Positions 1 through 6,377 of a DNA stretch of 8,821 nt are shown in pieces. Position 1 is the stretch's first letter. Every line of letters starts with the position of its first letter. This stretch comes from Candidatus Sordicultor aquaticus (GTDB lineage: Bacteria > Atribacterota > Atribacteria > Atribacterales > Caldatribacteriaceae): contig JAGPEW010000021.1 of the NCBI GenBank assembly GCA_018056825.1, positions 1-8,821 of the forward strand. Reading direction: 5' to 3'. Under the pieces are notes generated by a model. It saw nothing but the letters and a program-made list of their open reading frames with translations. It was not told the DNA's origin and searched no databases. Both the position numbers and the translations under genes were made by a program.

Positions 1-1007
1 ATATAGTGAAAGCCATTCTCCAGTCTCCCCTTCCTGTGATTAGCTATGTCTATCCTCCCGGTAGCCGAGCTGCCTCAGCAGGAAGTTTTATTGTTATGGC
101 TTCTCATCACGCCTTTATGAGTCCTAACACTACTATCGGAGCCGCTCATCCTGTAACTGTAGAAGGACAGGAGGTAGGTGAAAAAATAGTCAACGACCTG
201 GCTTCTTTCATCAGAACTTTAGCAGAGACTCGAGGACGTAACCCGGAAATAGCGGAAAAAATGGTCAGAGAAAGCATTTCCTTAACCGAGAAAGAAGCCC
301 AAGAAAAAGGTATAATTGATGGAATCGCCCGGAGCCCAGAAGAAGTTGTAGAAACTTTAGGAATTAAAAACCCCCGGATTATAGAAATAAATATGAAGGG
401 AAAGGAAAAATTCCTCCATTTTCTTTTAGACCCCACTTTAGCCTATCTCTTTTTAGTAATTGGTGCTCTGGGAATCATATTTGAACTTTCTAACCCTGGA
501 GCTGTTATTCCCGGAGTCTTTGGAACTATATTGCTTCTTTTATCTTTCTATGCTTTCTCTATTTTTCCCATAAATTTAGCTGGTATTCTTTTCATTGTTT
601 TAGGACTCTTCCTCTTCCTCCTCGATATTTTAGTCACTCCAGGAATAGGAATATTAACTGCAGGAGGTGCAGTAGCCCTCTTTTTTGGTTCTTTAATACT
701 TTTTGACGTTCAAGGAGGGATAAGTGTGCCACTAAACGTCATTATCACCACGGTGGCCTGTGTCGTAGCTTTCTTTGTTTTCGCTCTAGGTATGGCTATA
801 AGGGCGATGAAGAAAGAAGTGGTAACAGGGAGAGAATCTTTAATTGGACAGGTGGGTATAGCCAAAGAAGATTTGAATCCTGAAGGTTTCATAACTGTAG
901 AGGGAGAGCTATGGTGGGCTAAAGCAGAAAGCCCAATTAAAAAAGGAGAAAAAGTAGTTGTCTCTCAAAAAGAGGGACAAACTTTAATAGTTAAAAAGGA
1001 GGAATGA
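1..1007 (+). CDS. NfeD-family membrane-bound serine protease (ClpP-like), 5'-truncated by window edge
   Basis: The reading frame is open to the first base, so the GTG at 6 is probably internal and the true start lies upstream. Numbering below runs from that GTG codon. The visible part begins in the ClpP-like protease domain. Ser24 sits in the AASAG motif and Lys60 in GEKIVND; they align with the Ser-Lys dyad of Pyrococcus NfeD PH1510, and the smaller spacing is explained by a five-residue shorter loop. About five hydrophobic membrane segments follow (roughly residues 140-265), then a C-terminal NfeD OB-fold domain (about 275-333). Family members are usually above 400 residues, so about 70-100 N-terminal residues, including the signal peptide, should be missing. 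The enzyme is expected to cleave membrane-associated substrates, notably the C-terminal hydrophobic tail of its partner slipin, whose start lies 3 bp past this stop codon. The pairing makes the assignment firm; the physiological substrate here is inferred. Confidence 0.93.
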   Translation, partial: IVKAILQSPLPVISYVYPPGSRAASAGSFIVMASHHAFMSPNTTIGAAHPVTVEGQEVGEKIVNDLASFIRTLAETRGRNPEIAEKMVRESISLTEKEAQEKGIIDGIARSPEEVVETLGIKNPRIIEINMKGKEKFLHFLLDPTLAYLFLVIGALGIIFELSNPGAVIPGVFGTILLLLSFYAFSIFPINLAGILFIVLGLFLFLLDILVTPGIGILTAGGAVALFFGSLILFDVQGGISVPLNVIITTVACVVAFFVFALGMAIRAMKKEVVTGRESLIGQVGIAKEDLNPEGFITVEGELWWAKAESPIKKGEKVVVSQKEGQTLIVKKEE

Positions 1008-1010
1008 AAA

Positions 1011-1754
1011 ATGAGCTTAGTAATCTGGGTAATAGTAATTATCGCCGCTATTTTTTTAGCTTCGGCAATTCGAATAGTAAGAGAGTACGAAAGAGGAGTA
1101 ATTTTCCGCCTAGGGCGTTTAATAGGAGCAAAAGGGCCAGGGCTTTTCTTTGTCATACCATTTATCGACCAGTTGATTAAAATAGATTTAAGAGTACTAA
1201 CCATGGATGTTCCTAAACAATCTCTTATCACCCGGGATAACGTTCCTGTTACTGTAGATGCCGTAGTTTATTTTCGAGTGCTTAACCCTGAAGATGCAGT
1301 AACCAAGGTAGAAAATTATATATCTGCTACCTCGTTGATTTCTCAAACCACTCTGCGCAGCATTGTAGGGCAATCAGAGTTAGATGAGCTTCTCATTCAT
1401 CGGGATAAAATAAACGAGGCTTTACAAAAAATAATCGATGAAAAAACCGATCCCTGGGGGATAAAAGTATCAGCAGTAGAAATCAAAGAGGTAACTCTTC
1501 CTGAAGAGTTGAAAAGAGCTATGGCCCGACAAGCAGAGACCGAGAGAGAAAGAAGAGCAAAGATAATTAATGCCGAGGGAGAATTCCAGGCCGCAGAAAA
1601 ACTCTCTCAAGCAGCGGAAATCATCGCCAGAAATCCTATTGCCTTGCAGTTGCGCTATCTCCAGACCTTAAATGATATCTCAGCTGAGAACGCTACTACA
1701 ATAGTTTTTCCTCTTCCCATGGAGTTTCTGAAAGCTTTTGGAACAAAGGATTAA
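1011..1754 (+). CDS. Slipin (stomatin/prohibitin SPFH-domain membrane protein)
   Basis: This 247-residue protein has the standard slipin plan. A single N-terminal membrane segment (about residues 3-20) is followed by the PHB/SPFH domain beginning REYERGVIFRLGR and running to about residue 180. A charged alanine/glutamate-rich coiled-coil stretch (RQAETERERRAKI onward) comes next, and a short hydrophobic tail (TTIVFPLPMEFLKAF) ends the protein. That tail corresponds to the region cut by NfeD in the Pyrococcus PH1510/PH1511 pair. Slipins oligomerise on the inner face of the membrane and are thought to organise microdomains and membrane-protein turnover. The ATG follows an AAAAGGAGG ribosome binding site lying in the last codons of the NfeD gene, 3 bp after its stop, so the two are an operon and probably translationally coupled. 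Length is normal for the family. The stop is 2 bp from the stop of the opposing gene, leaving no room for a terminator. Confidence 0.95.
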   Translation: MSLVIWVIVIIAAIFLASAIRIVREYERGVIFRLGRLIGAKGPGLFFVIPFIDQLIKIDLRVLTMDVPKQSLITRDNVPVTVDAVVYFRVLNPEDAVTKVENYISATSLISQTTLRSIVGQSELDELLIHRDKINEALQKIIDEKTDPWGIKVSAVEIKEVTLPEELKRAMARQAETERERRAKIINAEGEFQAAEKLSQAAEIIARNPIALQLRYLQTLNDISAENATTIVFPLPMEFLKAFGTKD

Positions 1755-1756
1755 AA

Positions 1757-2275
1757 TTAGCCCTTGCTCCAACTTTCTTTTATCTCTCCAAAATAAATAG
1801 AATGGTAGTCATCCTGGGGATAAAATCTATTGAGAATAGAAGCACTAAAACTCCCGGCTTCTACTCTGGTTTTTTGTATTATTTCGCAACCCAAGGCTAC
1901 CTCACACTCTCCAATGGCTGGAACAGGGAAATTACCTATATTAATGGGGTTAAACCCCCGCTGGGAGAATTTATCTACTTCTCTTCCTGAGGTGCTACCA
2001 CAAAAGTCGATTTCCTCTCTCCAGGAAAGGGGAGGAACACTCACCACGAAGAAGGGATTCTTCTCTAAAATAGAAAAAGTATAGCGAGAAGGTCGAACCA
2101 AAACAGTAATTACTGGCTTTCCCCACACTATTCCTAACTCCAGCCAGCCGATGGTCATCACATTAGGACGGAGGTTTTCCTTATTCTGAGAAACAAGGAA
2201 CACCCCTCCCAGATTTTCCAAAGTTTCTAGGGCTATTTTCCCAGCTTCTAACCAGTTAACTTTTCGGAAAGACAA
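1757..2275 (-). CDS. Flavin reductase-like FMN-binding split-barrel protein
   Basis: This 172-residue protein matches the flavin reductase-like domain family in length and motifs. NVMTIGW (residues 38-44) and VRPSRYTFSIL (60-70) lie in the FMN-binding part, and FCGSTSGREVDKF (91-103) is the characteristic CG-SGR-DKF signature. Such proteins bind FMN and either reduce free flavin with NAD(P)H or serve as small electron-transfer flavoproteins in anaerobes; the substrate cannot be told from sequence. The start is called as TTG at 2275. The in-frame codons upstream offer no ATG, and the nearby ATG codons (2281-2286) lie in other frames. TTG has an AGGAG about ten bases upstream. The gene is divergent from the radical SAM gene and appears to have its own promoter. 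It converges with slipin, stop codons 2 bp apart. Confidence 0.85.
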   Translation of the reverse strand: MSFRKVNWLEAGKIALETLENLGGVFLVSQNKENLRPNVMTIGWLELGIVWGKPVITVLVRPSRYTFSILEKNPFFVVSVPPLSWREEIDFCGSTSGREVDKFSQRGFNPINIGNFPVPAIGECEVALGCEIIQKTRVEAGSFSASILNRFYPQDDYHSIYFGEIKESWSKG

Positions 2276-2307
2276 AGTTTCATCATCTCCTATGGTTAAT
2301 TTGTATT

Positions 2308-2336
2308 ATAATAAGGTAGAAACAGGAGAAATTCAA
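2308..2336 (-). promoter_or_regulatory. Predicted sigma70-type promoter for the flavin reductase gene
   Basis: On the minus strand, TTGAAT (2336-2331) and TATTAT (2313-2308) are separated by 17 bases, giving a start point near 2301 and a leader of about 26 nt that includes the AGGAG before the TTG start. The -35 overlaps the first base of the radical SAM start codon. The -10 is part of the self-complementary 10-mer TATTATAATA (2304-2313), which reads as a -10 on both strands and may also serve the rightward gene. For the rightward direction no convincing -35 is visible at the right spacing. Prediction from consensus only. Confidence 0.45.
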
Positions 2337-3235
2337 TGCGAGTAATTAAGCCTTTTGACCCTTGGCAAGGGAAGTGGTGCAGTTGTCCACCTAAGTATAC
2401 TCTTAACCCTTATACCGGTTGTGCTCATCGCTGTCTTTATTGTTACACTACTTCTTTTATCCCTCGGGCTTTCGAGGTGCGAGAAAAGCCCGACATCTTG
2501 AAAAAAATAGAAAAAGACCTGGAAGAAATAGATCCTTCTCGATATCTTTCTCTTTCTAACTCTTCTGACCCTTATCCCCCGGAGGAAGAAAAGCGAAAAC
2601 TCACTCGAGAGATTCTAAAATTATGTCAGAAAAAAGGAGTTCCTGTTCTCATTCTTACAAAATCAACACTGGTCACCCGGGATATAGACATCTTAAAAGC
2701 TATGAAAATAGCAGTGAGCATCACGATTACCACTTTTAATCCGCATATTGCTTCTCTTTTAGAGGAAGGCGCTCCATCTCCTTTAGAGCGAGCCCGGGCT
2801 TTAATTAAACTTCATGAGGCTGGCATCCCCACTATACTGAGGATTGATCCTCTCATTCCTGAAACTAATGATAAAGCTGAAGATTGGGAAGAAATATTGT
2901 CTCTCCTTTCCCCCTATATAAATCAAGTAGTAGTTTCCACCTTTAAACCCCGGCTTGATTCCTGGAAAAGAATAACCACTACTTTTCCCTCCTTACAAAA
3001 AACCAAAGACTGGTATGTTAGAAAAAGAGGAAATAATTTTTATTTAGAGGATAGCCAAAGAATAAAATTATTAGAAAAAGCAAGAGCTACAGTTCATTCT
3101 TTTTCTCTTCCTTTTTCTTCCTGTCGAGAGGGAATACCTGCTTGGAATGATGTACCTTGTGATGGAAGCGGCTTTATCAAGAATCAATCAATAAAATCTA
3201 TTTCCTTAAACCGAGAAACCTCGTTAGAGGAATAA
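2336..3235 (+). CDS. SplB-like (COG1533-type) radical SAM protein
   Basis: This 299-residue protein carries the radical SAM cluster motif CX3CX2C at Cys29, Cys33 and Cys36 (GCAHRCLYCY), preceded by NPYTG as in the spore photoproduct lyase-like family. SLSNSSDPYPPEE further on matches the family's conserved S-x-D-PYxPxE segment. It should bind a 4Fe-4S cluster and cleave S-adenosylmethionine to a 5'-deoxyadenosyl radical. Four more cysteines could have a role: Cys15 and Cys17 near the N-terminus, and Cys263 (SCREG) and Cys275 (PCDGS) near the C-terminus, the latter being usual endings for this family. The substrate is unknown, and true DNA photoproduct repair is not implied. The ATG has an AGGAG seven bases upstream. 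The last 17 codons overlap the end of the convergent HD-GYP gene by 52 bp; this tail (IKSISLNRETSLEE) lies beyond the conserved domain and was probably gained by stop-codon loss in one of the two genes. Confidence 0.88.
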   Translation: MRVIKPFDPWQGKWCSCPPKYTLNPYTGCAHRCLYCYTTSFIPRAFEVREKPDILKKIEKDLEEIDPSRYLSLSNSSDPYPPEEEKRKLTREILKLCQKKGVPVLILTKSTLVTRDIDILKAMKIAVSITITTFNPHIASLLEEGAPSPLERARALIKLHEAGIPTILRIDPLIPETNDKAEDWEEILSLLSPYINQVVVSTFKPRLDSWKRITTTFPSLQKTKDWYVRKRGNNFYLEDSQRIKLLEKARATVHSFSLPFSSCREGIPAWNDVPCDGSGFIKNQSIKSISLNRETSLEE

Positions 3236-4308
3236 AAATCTTCCGGCGTCTCATCGCTGCTACCAATTATAGCTATGGTTAATTCTTTCATCAAATCTAT
3301 GTCTCGAGGTTTACTTAAATCTTTACCTTCTTTATCTTTTATTACTCGCACCACAGGACGGATGGGTAAGCCTTCGTTTAACCTTACTACTACTGCCGTC
3401 TCCCCGTTAGTTAACTTTACCACTTCTCCTACCGGATAAGGAGCAATGTGTCTAATCATAGTAGTAACCACCTGTAAATCAAACAGATTACTAGAGTTAC
3501 CCATCAAGTATTCTAGAGCTTCAGCATAGGAAAATCTCTTTCGATAAGGACGATCTACGGTCAAAGCATCATAAACATCAGCACAAGCACAGATTCGAGA
3601 TAAAAAATAAATATCTTCCCCCTTCAAACCATAAGGGTAACCACTTCCATCCATTCTTTCATGATGTTGCAGAGCAATTAAAGAAACCAGAAAATCATAG
3701 CCAGGTTGCATCTGAATTATTTCCTTACTCCATATAGGGTGCAGAGAAATAAGCTTTTTATCATTTTCCGTTATCTTTTCCCGCTCTTCCCAAATATGGG
3801 CAGGAAGACGAATTTTGCCCAAATCATGAAGCAAAGCTCCCAAACCTAGTTTTTTTAAATAATCTGCATCTAAAGAGAGATAATGCCCTAAAAGCAGACT
3901 TATGACTCCCACATTCACAGAATGGCTAAAAATAAAATCACTACATTGACGCATTTGCACTAAATAAAAAACCGTACCGGGGTAATTCAATATATCTTCC
4001 ATTACCTTTTCTAAAACCTTAGCTATTTTTTCGTAGGAAAAACTACTACCTCTTTGTAGTTTTTTAACTGTCTCAAAAAGAGTCTTTTGAACCTTTATTT
4101 TAGTTTCAATCCGTAACGGTTCTTCTACTTTAATGTCAGAAAGACGCTCCTCTTCCACAAAAACAGAACTGAAACCCAATTCCCGCAATCTTTCAATATA
4201 ATTCGGGGTTAAAACTACTCCCCGATTGAGAAGGATAGAACCATCTTCTCTCAATATGGGGTATCCTACTTTCATTCCTGGTTTGAGTTCCTCAACTGGA
4301 ACCCACAT
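3184..4308 (-). CDS. HD-GYP domain protein, putative c-di-GMP phosphodiesterase (downstream copy)
   Basis: This 374-residue protein opens with a short DUF3391-like segment (VEELKPGMKVGYPI...DGSILLNRGVVL, residues 5-50), followed by a helical linker and the HD-GYP domain. Expected metal and catalytic residues are present: His129 (FSHSVNV), His161-Asp162 with Lys165 (HDLGK), His190 (LHPIWS), His215-His216 (QHHER), the GYP motif at 223-225 within DGSGYP, and Asp244 (ACADVYD). The C-terminal PVGEVVKLTNGETAVVVR extension is common in COG2206 proteins. It should hydrolyse cyclic di-GMP in the cytoplasm; no receiver domain or membrane segment is present. Residues 211-350 appear identical, also at DNA level, to the upstream paralogue, while residues 1-210 are clearly different. 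The start ATG lies 2 bp after the stop of that paralogue, with GAGGAG inside its last codons, so the two are one operon. The unique 24-residue C-terminus overlaps the radical SAM gene end. Confidence 0.93.
   Translation of the reverse strand: MWVPVEELKPGMKVGYPILREDGSILLNRGVVLTPNYIERLRELGFSSVFVEEERLSDIKVEEPLRIETKIKVQKTLFETVKKLQRGSSFSYEKIAKVLEKVMEDILNYPGTVFYLVQMRQCSDFIFSHSVNVGVISLLLGHYLSLDADYLKKLGLGALLHDLGKIRLPAHIWEEREKITENDKKLISLHPIWSKEIIQMQPGYDFLVSLIALQHHERMDGSGYPYGLKGEDIYFLSRICACADVYDALTVDRPYRKRFSYAEALEYLMGNSSNLFDLQVVTTMIRHIAPYPVGEVVKLTNGETAVVVRLNEGLPIRPVVRVIKDKEGKDLSKPRDIDLMKELTIAIIGSSDETPEDFYSSNEVSRFKEIDFID
3259..3679. repeat. 421-bp direct repeat, copy 1 (3' half of downstream HD-GYP gene)
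   Basis: Reading base by base, this segment equals 4347-4767 with no mismatch found, at a constant offset of 1088 bp. Both edges are abrupt: 3258 is t against c at 4346, and 3680 is a against t at 4768, with no useful similarity immediately beyond. In the gene it runs from the codon before IALQHHER to the Ser of AIIGS, so it begins at the HHExxDGSGYP motif and includes the whole C-terminal extension except the last 24 residues. Both copies are in the same reading frame. Confidence 0.95.
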
Positions 4309-4310
4309 TA

Positions 4311-5399
4311 TTACTTTTCTCCTCTACCATCCAAATCTATATCTACGCTACCAATTATAGCTATGGTTAATTCTTTCATCAAATCTATGTCTCGAGGTTT
4401 ACTTAAATCTTTACCTTCTTTATCTTTTATTACTCGCACCACAGGACGGATGGGTAAGCCTTCGTTTAACCTTACTACTACTGCCGTCTCCCCGTTAGTT
4501 AACTTTACCACTTCTCCTACCGGATAAGGAGCAATGTGTCTAATCATAGTAGTAACCACCTGTAAATCAAACAGATTACTAGAGTTACCCATCAAGTATT
4601 CTAGAGCTTCAGCATAGGAAAATCTCTTTCGATAAGGACGATCTACGGTCAAAGCATCATAAACATCAGCACAAGCACAGATTCGAGATAAAAAATAAAT
4701 ATCTTCCCCCTTCAAACCATAAGGGTAACCACTTCCATCCATTCTTTCATGATGTTGCAGAGCAATTTTTGTACTTTCTGCCTCTTCGGGCATTTTTTCC
4801 GCCATCAATTCTGCCGACCATAGAGAATGCTTCCTCATCAGCTCCCACTCTTTAGGAGAAAGTCTATCAGGTTTATTTAAAATTTCAACTGGTATCTTAA
4901 TTTTACCTAGGTCATGCATAAGAGACCCTAAAGCAATGGTTTTTAATTGAGAACGATAAAACCCAAGAAACTTACCAATAAAAACAGAAAGAGTAGCCAC
5001 GTTAACTGAGTGAGCAAAAACTGAGTCATCATACTGGCGAAGTTGAATTAAGCTAACTACTGGTTTTTTAGAACTTAAAACTTCTTCTATAATTTCATCC
5101 ACTAATTTTTTCAATGGTTCTATAGAAATTACTTCTCCCTTTACTACTTGATAAAGAGTTTCATTTAGAGTTACTAAAGCTTGCCGCCGAAGGTCATGAG
5201 AAATGATTTCTTCCACATTCGCATCAGGAAAACGAGAATCTTGGATGTAAATATTCTCGAAGCCTAATTTTTTCAGTCTATTTATCAAAACATCATTCAA
5301 AACCACACCTTCTCTAATCAAAACTACTCCGTCTTCTCTCATTATTGGATATCCTATTACCATTCCTGGCTTAAGTTTATCCACATTTACTCGGAACAT
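4311..5399 (-). CDS. HD-GYP domain protein, putative c-di-GMP phosphodiesterase (upstream copy)
   Basis: This 362-residue protein is the first gene of the tandem pair. Its plan matches the downstream copy with all motifs shifted by one residue: N-terminal VDKLKPGMVIGYPI segment, His130 (FAHSVNV), His162-Asp163 (HDLGK), His191 (KHSLWS), His216-His217, GYP at 224-226 and Asp245. An intact metal site suggests an active cyclic di-GMP phosphodiesterase. Residues 212-351 appear identical to the neighbour, yet the first 211 residues match it only as an old paralogue would, with no gaps needed after residue 10. The C-terminus after the shared block is short and acidic (SVDIDLDGRGEK). A strong GGAGGT ribosome binding site sits six bases before the ATG. 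The 177-bp spacer upstream is shared with the divergent HAD gene. The two proteins may receive different inputs through their N-terminal halves while keeping the same catalytic half; this is inference. Confidence 0.93.
   Translation of the reverse strand: MFRVNVDKLKPGMVIGYPIMREDGVVLIREGVVLNDVLINRLKKLGFENIYIQDSRFPDANVEEIISHDLRRQALVTLNETLYQVVKGEVISIEPLKKLVDEIIEEVLSSKKPVVSLIQLRQYDDSVFAHSVNVATLSVFIGKFLGFYRSQLKTIALGSLMHDLGKIKIPVEILNKPDRLSPKEWELMRKHSLWSAELMAEKMPEEAESTKIALQHHERMDGSGYPYGLKGEDIYFLSRICACADVYDALTVDRPYRKRFSYAEALEYLMGNSSNLFDLQVVTTMIRHIAPYPVGEVVKLTNGETAVVVRLNEGLPIRPVVRVIKDKEGKDLSKPRDIDLMKELTIAIIGSVDIDLDGRGEK
4347..4767. repeat. 421-bp direct repeat, copy 2 (3' half of upstream HD-GYP gene)
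   Basis: Partner of 3259-3679, with no mismatch found over 421 bp. The copies are separated by 667 bp that hold the unique 5' half of the downstream gene and the unique 3' end of the upstream gene. Homologous recombination between the copies would delete 1088 bp and leave a single in-frame hybrid HD-GYP gene. Confidence 0.95.
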
Positions 5400-5545
5400 C
5401 TGTTTACCTCCATTTTGATTCTCAAACCTTAAAGCCTTTCTGCTTCCACTTTAGAACTAAGGACTTCTCCAATAAAAAACTAAGCCTTTTCTCAGCAGTG
5501 TTCAATCTATAAATCTTGTCTTTATTTTATCTTTTGTCTATTATA
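5400..5545 (-). promoter_or_regulatory. Upstream region of the HD-GYP operon with weak promoter candidates
   Basis: A leader or control region for the HD-GYP pair must lie here. Candidate 1 is a perfect TATAAT on the minus strand (5545-5540), overlapping the opposed TATTAT of the rightward promoter but lacking a recognisable -35. It would give a leader of about 135 nt. Candidate 2 is TTGAAC (5505-5500), 17 bases, then TAGTTT (5482-5477), a poor -10. The 7-mer AACTAAG occurs twice (5455-5461 and 5478-5484), 23 bp apart. I found no match to the GEMM c-di-GMP riboswitch consensus in the would-be leader. Confidence 0.3.
5516..5544 (+). promoter_or_regulatory. Predicted sigma70-type promoter for the HAD/G1P dehydrogenase operon
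   Basis: TTGTCT (5516-5521) and TATTAT (5539-5544) are spaced by 17 bases, placing the start point near 5551. A strong AGGGAGG ribosome binding site (5564-5570) follows, six bases before the ATG at 5577. The leader would be about 26 nt. No operator or riboswitch-like structure was recognised in the leader. Confidence 0.55.
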
Positions 5546-5576
5546 CCTATTAAAGATAATAATAGGGAGGAATTCT

Positions 5577-6377
5577 ATGAACTTTTCTGTTATTCGCTTT
5601 TTTATTTTAGATATGGATGGAACTTTTTACTTAGGAAACCGCCTTCTCCCTGGTGCTAAAGAATTTTTACAGATTATTTCTGAACAAGGTAAAGATTTTT
5701 GTTTCCTAACTAATAACTCTTCTCACAGCTCTATTTTTTATGCTCAAAAATTAAGAAAAATGGGACTTTTAGATTTTCCTTCTCATAAAATTGTCACTTC
5801 TTCTCAGGCTACTATTTTTTATCTTTCCCAAATAAAACCTCATCCTCGAGTTTATCTTTTAGGCACTTCAGAACTAGAGATTGAGTTTTTACAAGCTGGT
5901 TTTACCTTGGTACAAAAAGATCCAGATTTTGTAGTTTTAGGATTTGATACTAGTTTAACCTATCAAAAAATAAATCGAGCCTGTCAGTTTATAAGAAAAG
6001 GAGTCCCTTTTTTTGCTACTCATCCCGATTTGAATTGTCCTACTGAAGAAGGACCAGTAATAGATGCCGGATCTTTCCTAAAAGCCATAGAAGCTTCTAC
6101 TGGTTGCTCCCCTAAGGTGTTTGGTAAGCCTTATCAGGAAATGATAGAATATATCTTACAGAAGACTCAAACCAAAAAGGAAGAAGTAGCTATTATTGGA
6201 GACCGCCTTTATACTGATATTGCTATGGGAAAAAAAGCAGGGATTACCACCATTTTAGTTCTCACTGGAGAAACAAAAAAAGAAGAAGTAAAAAATTCTC
6301 CCTGGCAACCCGATTTCATTTTTAACTCTTTAGAAGAAATAAACAACTATTTCAAAAAGGAGATAAAAAATGTCTGA
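5577..6377 (+). CDS. HAD-IIA (NagD/AraL-like) sugar- or polyol-phosphate phosphatase
   Basis: This 266-residue protein shows all four HAD motifs: DMDGT with nucleophile Asp12 and acid/base Asp14, Thr45 in FLTNNSS, Lys184 in GKPYQEM, and GDRLYTD with Asp209 and Asp214 binding magnesium. The cap domain sits between motifs II and III (about residues 65-180), which defines subclass IIA, as in NagD, AraL and p-nitrophenyl phosphatases. It should hydrolyse a small phosphate ester in the cytoplasm; the exact substrate cannot be read from sequence. The gene overlaps the next one by 8 bp, and the ribosome binding site of that gene (AAGGAGAT, 6357-6364) lies in its last codons, so translation is coupled. 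The same pairing, a HAD-IIA phosphatase followed by a glycerol-1-phosphate dehydrogenase, is the araL-araM pair of Bacillus subtilis, which supports a shared polyol-phosphate role. Full length. Confidence 0.9.
   Translation: MNFSVIRFFILDMDGTFYLGNRLLPGAKEFLQIISEQGKDFCFLTNNSSHSSIFYAQKLRKMGLLDFPSHKIVTSSQATIFYLSQIKPHPRVYLLGTSELEIEFLQAGFTLVQKDPDFVVLGFDTSLTYQKINRACQFIRKGVPFFATHPDLNCPTEEGPVIDAGSFLKAIEASTGCSPKVFGKPYQEMIEYILQKTQTKKEEVAIIGDRLYTDIAMGKKAGITTILVLTGETKKEEVKNSPWQPDFIFNSLEEINNYFKKEIKNV

Noticed and set aside
146..436. Open frame of 96 codons on the minus strand inside the NfeD gene
   Set aside because: Antisense to a well-supported domain; composition and sequence resemble no protein family and there is no suitable ribosome binding site.
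1802..2084. Plus-strand open frames of 62 and 84 codons across the flavin reductase gene
   Set aside because: They are antisense shadows of a gene with clear family signatures on the other strand.
3259..4767. Identical blocks as an insertion sequence or other mobile element
   Set aside because: The repeated DNA is entirely coding for an HD-GYP half in frame in both genes, with no terminal inverted repeats, transposase or target-site duplication.
5455..5484. Direct repeat AACTAAG, twice, 23 bp apart, as an operator upstream of the HD-GYP pair
   Set aside because: A 7-mer pair in AT-rich DNA is easily due to chance and no known binding motif matches.
5400..5576. c-di-GMP riboswitch in the leader of the HD-GYP operon
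   Set aside because: The leader is long enough to consider it, but I could not place the conserved GEMM helices or its conserved tetraloop and receptor.
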